Part shown: piece by piece, positions 53,710 to 63,504 of the stretch
How the letters are laid out: every line of letters begins with the position of its first letter
How positions within the stretch are numbered: the stretch's first letter is position 1
DNA from: Heliocidaris erythrogramma
Taxonomy: Eukaryota > Echinodermata > Echinoidea > Camarodonta > Echinometridae
DNA length: 64,000 nucleotides
Direction of reading: 5' to 3'
Assembly (NCBI GenBank): GCA_025617745.1
Contig: CM046854.1
Coordinates: 62,329,606 to 62,393,605, forward strand
The notes under the pieces: model-generated
What the model was told of the DNA's origin: nothing
The model's input: only the letters and a program-made list of their open reading frames with translations
Database searches by the model: none
Program-made: the position numbers and the translations under genes

Positions 53710-54682
53710 TAGGTGTTGATGTTAGTAAACGAAGAAGCTTGACTGGGGAGGAATTTTTAATTTGTAAACAAATCTTTCGGCATATTACTCCCAGTGTTAA
53801 AGATCGTATGCTCGATCTATAATGAAAAACATAAGTCAGAAAAAATTTTGGAACCAGCGGGATTCGAACCTGTCATCTACTGCTTGCCGGGCAGCGACTT
53901 AACCACCAGGCTATTCTGGTTCACGGCCAAGTCACGACGAACTAGAATCAAATACCCAAGATCCTCTTCTTTCTGACTCATTAATATTCAAACGGTCCGC
54001 CGTGGAACAATGGTTAGTAAACGAAGAAGCTTGACTGGGGAGGAATTTTTAATTTGTAAACAAATCTTTCGGCATATTACTCCCAGTGTTAAAGATCGTA
54101 TGCTCGATCTATAATGAAAAACACAAGTCAGAAAAAAATTTGGAACCAGCGGGATTCGAACCTGTCATCTACTGCTTGCCGGGCAGCGACTTAACCACCA
54201 GGCTATTCTGGTTCACGGCCAAGTCACGACGAACTAGAATCAAATACCCAAGATCCTCTTCTTTCTGACTCATTAATATTCAAACGGTCCGCCGTGGAAC
54301 AATGGTTAGTAAACGAAGAAGCTTGACTGGGGAGGAATTTTTAATTTGTAAACAAATCTTTCGGCATATTACTCCCAGTGTTAAAGATCGTATGCTCGAT
54401 CTATAATGAAAAACACAAGTCAGAAAAAATTTTGGAACCAGCGGGATTCGAACCTGTCATCTACTGTTTGCCGGGCAGCGACTTAACCACCAGGCTATTC
54501 TGGTTCACGGCCAAGTCACGACGAACTAGAATCAAATACCCAAGATCCTCTTCTTTCTGACTCATTAATATTCAAACGGTCCGCCGTGGAACAATGGTTA
54601 GTAAACGAAGAAGCTTGACTGGGGAGGAATTTTTAATTTGTAAACAAATCTTTCGGCATATTACATTAGGTGTTGATGTTAG
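53710..54682 (-). repeat. 292 bp tRNA-like tandem array between 16 bp direct repeats
   Basis: Three full units and part of a fourth (starts at 53721, 54013, 54305 and 54597), almost identical. Each contains on the minus strand a tRNA-like block (53850-53922, 54142-54214, 54434-54506): acceptor-like GAACCAG/CTGGTTC, A box TAGCCTGGTGG, anticodon-arm-like GCTGC-CCGGCAA-GCAGT, a perfect B box GGTTCGAATCC, then a T-run that could stop RNA polymerase III. The array as a whole lies between TAGGTGTTGATGTTAG at 53710-53725 and at 54667-54682, identical over 16 bp. The 60-residue readings in each unit are by-products. Confidence 0.85.
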
Positions 54683-57164
54683 CATACAGTTAGCATACAG
54701 TCACCCACGATTCAATACATAGAACAATGGGCGCCTTTGTATGGGGATTTGTTAGAAAGCCAACGCCTTCCCCTTCATACTGTTCACGGTCGCACTGGGT
54801 CAATAAGGCGGAGGTTCAAACAGTGCGCTGGTGGCCTTGTAACAAAAAACTTACACGTTGAACGACCGTCTCGGACAGTGTATTGTTCTGCATTGTCAAA
54901 AAAAAAATCCCAGCTTATTCATACATAAACAAAGAAACGTGGTTACAACGTATTTAGATGGCACGCTGATGGAGGGTTTTACCCAGTGCGACGGAGCTGG
55001 TTACTATGCCAACATACAGTCTCTATCAGGCCCGTAACTTAAGACTTTTTTGAGGGGGAGGGGGGCAGGGGTCAGAATAAGCCACTTCGGGGATGCAATC
55101 TGACCATGAGCAGATAAAGGTCATCTGTACCAAAATTCTAAAACCCTCTGACACTAATATTCGACATGTGCTCATGAATGTCATGTAATCATTATTCAAT
55201 TATGCACTAATGGTGCATTCCATGATATCCAGGTGGAAGTATTCTTTTTAAAGGGGGAAACAAAAGCTATTCATGAGGCACCTCTATCACTCCCAGAGTT
55301 ATTTTTCTGAAGTGCACATAAAGGGACCCTCCATGTCTAAAATATCTGTGGATATTTGGGGTCATTTGTACCATGCGCTAACCCCGAACTGGCTTATTCG
55401 AAAAAGTGGACCTTTGCACTATTTTCCATGTGAAAAGTGTGATTTTGTGAACAAATAACAGAAGCCTACAATATTTGCTCAAAATGGCATCTGATTTGAA
55501 GTTGCAGGAACAAACTCCATGGAGTGAAAATTCTATTACTTTCTCATCTCCTTACTTTCTCCCCTACATGTGACCTCCTTGTTCCTTTAAAAGTCAGTTG
55601 GTATGATTATACCAAACTAAACAATCACTATTTATTTTGTGCATGGTATTTGGTGTCCCTTTAGAATTTTTCTTCTAATTTTCCGACAGTGTTCACGTTG
55701 ATATCTGCTGAGGGGAGGATATTTGAACTTTCAGCCCATTTTCAACCCCCCCCCCCCTCCGTTATATGCCGGAATAACAAATGGACAGAATTATATTGAA
55801 TATATATATCACTTTGAATTTCCCTTCCACCCCATGGCTTCCTTTTCATTTTTCCTTTTGCAATCGGATCACTACTCATCAACTGGGGTAGTGGGGTAGG
55901 TCTGAATTACCCCACCCCCTTTTTTTGCTGGAAAACGGGAGATTCAGCCCCCCTCCCCTAGTTACTGACCTGTCTATAGACCATAATGATCCTGTATTTG
56001 AAAACTTGAAACGCGTCAATAGATTGGGCTTGGGGCGGGGAAGGGGGGGGGGGCGGGTGGGGGGTTATTGTGACGTATTGCCTCGCAGGTTTATTTTTAT
56101 TTTTTTACATTCTCCAGAGAGAAAATTAAAGAATCTGAAAGTGGACTGAGGCTGCCTCCGGAGGCGGCTCGGCGTATGTGTAACACCAAAAGTTTTTAAA
56201 AAGCTGGACTGAAGCCGCCTCCATCTCAGTAATGTTATTTCCAGACTAAAATGTTCGCCCTTGCAGAAAAGAAAGAAATAAAGGAAGAAAGGAAGAAAGA
56301 AAAATTTAAATAAAGACGTAAATAAAGAAAGAAATATAAAAAAATATTGTTCGAAAGTGAATTGACGTCATTACACATTCTCTGTGCGCTTTTTATGCGT
56401 GTGCCAGCACTCGCCCCCGAAGCCATGGCCGCCCCGCAGGTATATGCATATGCATAACAATAATTATGAGTAACCAATCACAGCGCTCAAAGACGGCGAG
56501 CCGAGATAACGTTTGGCAACAACACGAGCTTTTAAGAAAAATAAATATGCATTAGGCAATTAGAGCGCCGACCAATCACAGGGTGCGAAGACGGCGCACT
56601 GCCATTATGTCACGTCACTCAGGGCCCTAGTAACAAAAGAGACGTGCGCAAAGGTCGCTGTTGATGATCTGTCGTTTTTGCGAAGATGAAACTTCCGTCG
56701 ATGCGATTTGGAAGAGGTGATTTAAAACATTATTTTGAGGTACTTAGACATGGTATTTTGGCTTTAAATTTCGGGACGTGGTAGAGGAATAATCAAAGCT
56801 TCGGAATATGTAAAAAAAAAAAAATTGGTACAAAATGACATTTTCATTAAAACCCTTGTTTCTAGACAAGGACCGATTGCGACTTCCGCCTGATTCCGAC
56901 CCGTTGTTTGCTGAAATAACTTTGGAAGATTAATCTATGTGATTAAAATCGATATAATATACCAATATTATGCACCTGTTACAAAATTGATATGCATCCA
57001 ACGAGTCAAAATATTGGAAAAGGTGTCTTATTTAAGAAATTATATTTACAAGTCTTTAAAATGTTGTCTTTTAAGGCAAAACTCGCGAATTGCGTGTAAT
57101 GAATGTGGAAATAACACGCCCCCGTTTCTTGTGAAAAATGGCAATGTCATCTTGCTCTAATTTG
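54683..57164. other. Intronic stretch, nothing firmly supported
   Basis: Notes only: poly-C at 55746 and 55912, poly-G at 56043-56053, purine-rich AAAGAAAG at 56265-56340, direct repeat ACCAATCACAG followed by an AAGACGGCG word (56472 and 56570), and TTGCGACTTCCGCCTGATT (56876), inverted relative to 48562. No coding. Confidence 0.4.
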
Positions 57165-57402
57165 ATTATTAGTCCAAGTGGTGTTTAGTCCAAGTGGTGT
57201 TTAGACCAAATGGGTTTTAGACGAATAGGCTATAGACGATGTGGCGATTAAACGAAGTGATTAAACTGATTATTAGACCAATTGTTTTTTAGACGAAATG
57301 TTGATTAGACGAATTGGTGATGCGCGAATAGACCGAATGATGTTAGACCATTTTGGTTATTAGACCAATTGGCATTAGACCAAGTGGCAAATTACCCATA
57401 AC
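57165..57402. repeat. Array of degenerate TTAGACCAANTGG words
   Basis: About 13 variants: TTAGTCCAAGTGG, TTTAGACCAAATGG, TTAGACGAATTGG, TTAGACCAATTGG, TTAGACCAAGTGG and others, at 15-25 bp spacing. No flanking coding sequence. The arrangement resembles a transposon end with many protein-binding sites. Confidence 0.75.
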
Positions 57403-57424
57403 AACTTACATCGGTGCATTATAT

Positions 57425-57610
57425 GCAATGAGTTTTTACATTTGATGTCGACATGCTATGACATTTGTGGTAAAAATAGAAATTTTTACATTTGTAGGCG
57501 AAATGTTTTTACATTTGTGGTTAAACAGATTTTTACATTAATTGTTGTGGTTATTTTTACATTTGCAGGTGCAATGTTTTTACATGTGTGGTTACATTTG
57601 TGGGCTCTAC
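57425..57610. repeat. TTTTTACATTTG iterated block, inverted copy of 47985-48095
   Basis: GCAATGAGTTTTTACATTTG and CGACATGCTATGACATTTGT, followed by five to six TTTTACATTTG words and GGCTCTACAG. The reverse complement of 47985-48095 follows the same order with fewer words. Confidence 0.75.
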
Positions 57611-58630
57611 AGTCTACCCTGGTATTTGGTTGGTTTGGATGGAGGCAGGGGGTTAGAGAGACGGATTAGTGGGGTTTGGACGCGATCCGATGGGGAGTGG
57701 GAACATTGTGAGTTTTTGGGGCTGTAATCGGTCGGACGCTGTTGGCAACTCAGTGACGTGTCTTGCGGGCTCCTCTCCCATTAGCTTTTTAAAGGCATAC
57801 TCAACCGCAAATTGTGGACGTTTTAATGCAGCGAGAGGGCACTGTGATCGTTACCTGATCATGCCGTTGCCCCGTTGATATGTTTCTTTGTTTTTTATTT
57901 TGTTTTGTTTTCTGTTTCGTTTGGAACCAGTTTGATGTCGGGGTGGACTTCCGCTTAAAGGATTTTTCGATAATTTTTGTATTTTTGTATTATTTTGTAT
58001 TTTTGCTGAAAAAAATGGGAGTAACATTTGTTTTCAGGAAATGGTTTGACAATTTCATATTTGATTTGTAATATGTAATTATGTATGCTTAACCTTAAAT
58101 TAACTTACTTCTCATTTCTTTCTTTCTTTTTGTCTTCAACTCTAATGTACAGTGTATCTACTAGCATATAGATGTTATTTTGCATGTATGCATTACCTTA
58201 ATTCTCCTCTCCTTTTTTCTCTCTCTCTTCGTCTCTTTTTCTCATTGCCCTACACTCTAAGGTACAGTGTATATGTATCTACCTCTACCGGCATACAGTT
58301 GATATTATGCATGTATTGTATTATGCAATATTTGCATTTCGGTTCAGTGTTTCATACACAAAATTAGGTGCAATAATGTTTATTTAAAAACAATTAGGCA
58401 GATTAGTAGATGTAACATTAAATGTAACATTTAGTTAGGATTACCAAATACATAATTCAAACAGTGCATCTTTTACGGGTATAAACCAGAACTAAAAAAA
58501 AAAATGAAAAACAAAAATCAAAATAATAATAATCCATTGAATGTCATTATTTATCTCAACTGCAATTTTTTAAAAAGAAATATCTGACCTATGTATACGT
58601 AGGTATTTTTTATTCTTGGATTTTGTTCTC
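57611..58630. other. Intronic stretch with a 130 bp diverged duplication
   Basis: CTAATGTACAGTGTATCTAC ... GCATGTATGCATT (58140-58195) recurs in diverged form at 58255-58320. TTTTG-rich at 57885-58010. No coding signal. Confidence 0.45.
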
Positions 58631-59174
58631 AATTTGTAAACAAATTTTTAGGCATTGCTCCCAGTGTTAAAGATCGTATGCTCGATCTGCAATGAAAATC
58701 ACAAGTCAGAAAAAAATTGGAACCAGCGGGATTCGAACCTGTCATCTGCTGCTTGTCGGGCAGCGACTCAACCACCAGGCTATTCTGGTTCACGGCCAAG
58801 TCACGATGAACTGGAATCAAATACCAAAGATCCTCTTCTTTCTGACTCATTAATATTCAACGGTCCGCCGTGGACAATAGTTAGTAAATGAAGAAGCTTA
58901 ATCATATGGGAGGAATTTTAATTTGTAAACAAATTTTTAGGCATTACTCCCAGTGTTAAAGATCATTATGCTCGATCTGTAATGAAAATCACATCACAAG
59001 TGAGAAAAAATTGGAACGAGCGGGATTCGAACCTGTCATCTGCTGCTTGCCCGGCAGGGACTCAACCACTAGGCTATTCTGGTTCACGGCCAAGTCACGA
59101 TGAACTGGAATCAAATACCAAAGATCCTCTTCTTTCTGACTCGTTAATATTCAACGGTCCGCCGTGGAAAATAG
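58631..59174 (-). repeat. Two further tRNA-like units of about 289 bp (diverged family)
   Basis: Units from 58631 and 58920, related to the 292 bp array. The tRNA-like blocks are at 58719-58791 and 59013-59085 on the minus strand, with anticodon-loop variants (CCGACAA, CGGGCAA). A third partial unit lies at 60928-61065 beyond the Harbinger relic, and there half of the unit is inverted. Confidence 0.8.
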
Positions 59175-60200
59175 TGTGTGCGAACGGAGTGGACGTAGTA
59201 GCAACTGTTTACGGGTTTTTCACGAACTTCATGGACGGGATTATTGCCTTGGTAGATGCTGATTACAAATTCATGTGGATAGATGTTGGTGGCTTTTTGG
59301 AAGCCAGTCTGATGCCAAGATCTACAACCAGTCAGAACTGAAAGATTGCTTAGAAGATGGCTCCATTGGACCAGTGGCGGATCCGGGGGGGGGGGGGGGG
59401 GGGGAGGGGCCCAGCCGGCCCGTGCCCCCCCCCCCTTTGGAAGAGAAGTATGAATTTTGACCATAGACGATCCGCCATTTTCTCGATTGTGACCCCCTTT
59501 TAGAGTGAAGACCTTGAAGTGCTTGTCAGGGAATTATGGAGGGAAACTGGACCCCATAACCCCTTACTGAGCGATTTTTGAAGGTTTGGCGAAATTTTTT
59601 TTTTGTCCCCCCCCCCCCCCCCCCCCCCCACCTAAGCGACTTTTCGGGAAGCTGGCGAGACCAAACTTTCATTTTTGTGCCCCCTCTTTTACTCAATCCT
59701 GGATCCGCCCCTGCATTGGAATCCCTCCACCTTCCCCCTTGTCAAATGATGTCCAGGACTTTCCCTATTTCCTGTTGGGAGATGACGCTTTTGGCCTTCG
59801 CACATACCTCATGAAGCCATACTCGGGCCGTCGACTGACAAAAGAAGAAATGATTGCGAACTACAGGATCTCTAGAGCAAGACGTGTGGTCGAAAATGCC
59901 TTTGGCATTATGGCACAGAGATGGAGAGTCCTCTTGTCAACAATGCAACAGATGCCAGTGACTGTACAGACCATCGTTGAAGCTTGTATGTGCCTTCACA
60001 ACTTCATCCGTCTCCGAAACCCAGCCATTCAGAACATTCAAGTGGATACTGAAGATGCTGCACACAACCTCATCCCTGGTGCCTGGAGACAAGATGCCAA
60101 CCTGCCAGACTTGGACGTCCCACAGGGAGGAAACAGGGACACTTCTTGGTCTATTGTGAGATGGGTGTGGGTCTTGGTTTTCTTCTTCCTGGCTTTCTGA
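59175..60200 (+). pseudogene. PIF/Harbinger DDE transposase, C-terminal half, broken
   Basis: The first piece, 59175-59371, reads VYGFFTNFMDGIIALVDADY, KFMWIDVGG (first catalytic D in VDADYKF), then one frame over SDAKIYNQSELKDCLEDGSI. A hAT element (59372-59713) interrupts it. The second piece, 59714-60200, reads YFLLGDDAFGLRTYLMKPYS (second D in GDDAF), RRVVENAFGIMAQRWRVLLS (E in ENAFG) and CMCLHNFIRLRN. This matches the PIF/Harbinger (DDE superfamily 4, HARBI1-like) nuclease in order. The frameshift before SDAKIYN and the insertion make it a pseudogene. The N-terminal part is missing. The gene at 60230-60388 on the opposite strand may be the partner DNA-binding protein. Confidence 0.85.
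59372..59713 (+). mobile_element. hAT-like MITE inserted in the Harbinger transposase
   Basis: CAGTGGCGGATCC ... GGATCCGCCCCTG, 342 bp, flanked by CATTGGAC (59364-59371) and CATTGGAA (59714-59721), i.e. 7 of 8 bases duplicated. It interrupts the transposase between GSIG and IPPPSP. Contains G17-type and C24-type homopolymers. Confidence 0.85.
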
Positions 60201-60229
60201 CTCTGTTCTGCATCTTCCTCAGACATATG

Positions 60230-60388
60230 CCCCCTGACTGTGAGGCAGAGGAATTAGAGGGTCCAGGGGATACAGGGGCTCAGCAACTTTGGGGGAACTG
60301 CATGGGCTTCAGCGGGGCTTGTACATCTTGGGGTAGTACTGGCTGCTTTCACACGGCCCGTCTTTCTGGATCCACTCCTCTTTGGAGG
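60230..60388 (-). pseudogene. Probable first exon of the Harbinger partner gene (MADF/Myb-like)
   Basis: Minus strand, ATG at 60388: MPPKRSGSRKTGRVKAASTT and onwards, ending near 60230 against the 3' end of the transposase. The basic start is like that of the MADF-like gene at 21859 (MSGRSRKKTRK). A TATA-like word (TATAAATA on the minus strand) lies at 60484-60491, about 100 bases upstream. No domain follows, so this is an inference from position and composition. Confidence 0.4.
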
Positions 60389-60399
60389 CATGATGATTG

Positions 60400-60927
60400 A
60401 AGATGAAATTTCGTTGACTTGATGTGTTGACGTATACAGCTTGAAGCGGCGAACGAGAACGAGGACTGGCAACAACGCGTTGGGTATTTATAGCAGTCGG
60501 GCCTGGACGCGACTGCATTTACGTTCCGCACGCACTAGCGACGAGATGAGGACGTGGTGAGAACGAGATGAACTGTCTTGAAACGAGGTGGTCGAGTTAA
60601 GAACTAGTTTGGGGCGTATTAGGAACAAGGTAGAACTAGTTCAGAACGGGTTTTCTGACTACGGACGGACTTGGAATGCTTGGAAACTATTTCCGCATGA
60701 GATGAACGAGCGATTTTACCCGATCTGAACGTGATACCAACGGACTGTGGACGAGATAAAAACGAGATGGACGTATTGAGGACTGTTTATGAACGAACTA
60801 GTATCGTATTTTAGACAATATTTGACCAAAGTAACACGTTCTGCCCCGACCAAAGCCCGTTTTACGATTTTTCTAGGACAGGGCAGGACTTTCTGAGAAC
60901 TATTTTGGTGTGATCCAGGCATTAATG
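60400..60927. repeat. Iterated AACGAGATG / GAACTAGTT words
   Basis: At least a dozen GAACGAGATG, ACGAGGTGG, GAACTAGTTC and GGACGTA variants at irregular spacing (60540-60800). Probably the subterminal region of the Harbinger element. Confidence 0.5.
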
Positions 60928-61065
60928 GGAGGAATTTTAATTTGTAAACAGATTTTTAGGCATTACTCCCAGTGTTAAAAATCGTATGCATTAAGCTTCT
61001 TCATTTACTAACTGTTGTCCACGGCGGACCGTTGAATATTAATGAGTCAGAAAGAAGAGGATCTT
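60928..61065. repeat. Third tRNA-like-family unit, half inverted
   Basis: GGGAGGAATTTTAATTTGTA to ATCGTATGCA is in the same direction as 58910-58980. TTAAGCTTCTTCATTTACTA to AAGAAGAGGATCTT is the reverse complement of the unit's other end. Confidence 0.75.
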
Positions 61066-61777
61066 GCGCTAGCGGATCCAGGGGGGGGGGGGCCGAATCG
61101 GCCGCGCCCCCCCCCCCTATTGGCGGAAGAAGAAAGGAGGAAGGAAAGAAGAAGAAAGGAGGAAGGAAAGAAGAAGAAAGGGGGAAGAAAGAAGGAGAAA
61201 AAGGGGAAAGAAAATAAGGAAGAAAGATGGAAAGATGACAAGAATTTTTTTTTGTCCCTCCCGGTTCAGTTCATTTCAATGATGGCCACACGTTAAAAAG
61301 AAATGTGAAAAGTGAGAACTGCCTTACCTCTTATCAAGTATTGCGGGACAATTAATCGTACATTAGAAAGAGGAGAAATGTGAAAATCTTTTATTACTCG
61401 AGAGCCACTCAAAAAGAAGAAAAAACAGAAAAGAATTATAAATGAAATGTAAGTAAATTGTATAAGCATGTATAGGCCTATCATTTCCTCGTGCATAGAG
61501 TGAGTGGAATTATGCAGAAATAAGACTTTATACTTTATACAATTTATCTTGTGCACAATGTATTAGTCAATTTTATTCACAAGTGATATAGCTTCTATCC
61601 AAGGTTATAATCAATGCACTAAAAACGACAACAACAAAATCTGTATTCTTCGCCAACCATTTTCACCCAACAAACAAGCATGTTCATACTTCTACCCAAT
61701 ATTGCGAGAATTTTTAAAGGGTAAATACAGGCAAGCACGTCTCTCTGTATCTCACTTTCCTATTTTTTTTCCTACAG
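61066..61777. other. hAT-MITE end, purine-rich tract, intron end
   Basis: AGCGGATCCAGG and poly-G/C at 61070-61115, then a long GAAG/GGAAAG purine tract (61125-61235). AT-rich to the acceptor at 61776-61777. Confidence 0.55.
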
Positions 61778-62086
61778 TGGGATCACTGTTACAACCAGTA
61801 GAACTGATTAGCATTGGTAACAGTGATATCAACTACCAAGCAACATGTGAGGCTATAGGAAGTTCACCAGAGGAAATTATTGCATGGATCTTAGATGGTA
61901 CTGTACAGTCTGATGACATAGTGGAAATAGACCCAGATATATCAGACGATTCTCTGTTTGATAAAAGAAGTGTGTTCACATTCCCAGCAACCTTAGAAAC
62001 CTACAATGTGCGATTGGAGTGCAACATCAGTGGTCATCAAGTAACGAAATTGAACAGACAAGAATCCAGACTTGTAGATATTCATA
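61778..62086 (+). CDS. Ig-superfamily membrane protein, exon 3 (Ig domain 2)
   Basis: Between TTTTTTTTCCTACAG and GTAAGT, phase 1 at both ends. Residues 125-227: VGSLLQPVELISIGNSDINY, QATCEAIGSSPEEIIAWILD, VFTFPATLETYNVRLECNIS. Conserved cysteines C148 and C206, tryptophan W161, and hydrophobic strands as in an Ig fold. Two N-x-S/T sites are possible (NSD is not one; NIS is). It lies 14.2 kb from exon 2 with matching phase. Confidence 0.85.
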
Positions 62087-62622
62087 GTAAGTATAGTATC
62101 ATTATCTTGTGTGATGTTAATTTTTCCATTGCAAGATAATGCATCGGATGCACCAAACAATTCAGGATATGGAAAAAAATAGCACGATAGATTATGTACT
62201 TGCTTGTTTTACCAGTAATACCTATGCATTTATTTCTCTCTCTCTCTCTCTTTTTCTTGCTTTCTTCTTTTATTATTATTATCTTACTTTCATTTTAGGC
62301 CTACTTACATTTTGGGATAAGAATATCCACCAGCCCTTTAAATTTACTTCAATGAGTAGAGATGATAATCATTTTTTAAAATACTAAACTATTGTTTTAA
62401 TTTGAGAGGGGGGGGGGGGGGTTCAAGCAGTGTGATTCAAGCCTTAGTCCTTACTTGAAATAGTGGTCAAGATGCTGCCTTATACATGTACAAACCCACT
62501 GGATACTGAGTCGGAGATAAGTCAAGATAAAACCATTAAAAATAAATACATATATATTTTGACAATTCATGTTTAGGTTGATTCAGCCTTTGGTAGCTTT
62601 TTCTCCTGTACTTTTATTACAG
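62087..62622 (+). other. Intron 3
   Basis: Contains a (CT)n tract (62234-62252), (TTA)n (62270-62283) and poly-G (62408-62421). Acceptor TTTTATTACAG. Confidence 0.6.
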
Positions 62623-62883
62623 TGATTCCGCAACCTACAGACATTGCGATTGATTTTAATAGTGATGGAACAAGTCTCAACGTGTTATGTAACACCAGTG
62701 ATGGTGCAGCGGAGCCACCCATGAATGAATTCTACATCTATTCCAATGGCACATTGATACCAGATAAACCTGTGTCAGACAGAGATGTCACAGTCACAGC
62801 ACCTGAGCAAGATACAGAGTATGCATGTGTGGGTGGCAACTATCTTGGAAATACAACTACTAAAAGAACATTTGAACCGGACA
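62623..62883 (+). CDS. Ig-superfamily membrane protein, exon 4 (Ig domain 3)
   Basis: Phase 1 at both ends. Residues 228-314: IPQPTDIAIDFNSDGTSLNV, LCNTSDGAAEPPMNEFYIYS, VTVTAPEQDTEYACVGGNYL. Cysteines C250 and C296 with the D-T-E-Y-A-C motif are present. The core tryptophan is replaced (FYIYS), as in some C2-type domains. N-x-S/T sites at NTS, NGT and NTT suggest glycosylation outside the cell. Confidence 0.85.
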
Positions 62884-63134
62884 GTAAGTACTCTTTGTTT
62901 TTGTGAAAGATGCTTCATATCTTCAATATTTTTGACTATTTATTCACATTTCGTGTGCTAAACATGAGTTTATGATGTCAATATTTTCCATCATTATTGA
63001 AAGAATTTGAAAAATAATGCAGTATTACAGGTGTCCAAGGATTTATTGGAAAAGAAATGTGTGATTTAACGTTAATCCATTTCCATGTGATTTGATACTC
63101 ACGTGTCCATGCTACAAGTTGATTTTATTTTCAG
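62884..63134 (+). other. Intron 4
   Basis: 251 bp, AT-rich, donor GTAAGT and acceptor TTTATTTTCAG. Confidence 0.6.
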
Positions 63135-63376
63135 CTGGGGGTGGCGTAGGGGACAATCTACGGATGCTTTTAGGCATTGAGTTCGTAGGTTACATGTACT
63201 TTTTCTTTGTGATGATGTATCAGTTGTGCTGGATTGTGATTGATGACACTGATACTGATACTGATCGCCTTCTGTGTACGTTTGTTGGAGGAAGACAATC
63301 TGAATGTATCAGTACGTACGACAAATCACTTTGGATTGAAATGGCAAGTTCGGCATATTCCATTCATTATTCATGA
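63135..63376 (+). CDS. Ig-superfamily membrane protein, exon 5 (membrane segment and tail)
   Basis: Residues 315-394 and TGA. GGGVGDNLRMLLG is followed by a hydrophobic run, LLGIEFVGYMYFFFVMMYQL then CWIVI (about 326-350), that is long enough to cross the membrane, although it includes one Glu. The tail (DDTDTDTDRLL ... SAYSIHYS) is about 44 residues. YSIHY does not fit an ITIM (S/I/V/L-x-Y-x-x-I/V/L) exactly, so signalling cannot be claimed. The exon closes the gene. Function: probably a cell-surface receptor or adhesion molecule. Confidence 0.75.
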
Positions 63377-63504
63377 TTTAGCTGTTGCGTAATTTGATTC
63401 ATTTTGATTCATATATTTTCACATGATTTGGATATTTTCGACTGATTTTCGAGAAAATGCGCCCAAAATGCCAAATTTTATGTTTTAGTTGGCCGCCATT
63501 GTTT

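Noticed and set aside
53850-54506. Functional tRNA genes
   Set aside because: A and B boxes are good, but position 33 is not T, the D-arm and T-arm pair poorly, and the loop varies between units; SINE-like or pseudogene is more likely.
53794-54560. Three almost identical 60-residue readings at 292 bp spacing
   Set aside because: They arise from the tandem array and run antisense to the tRNA-like block; not genes.
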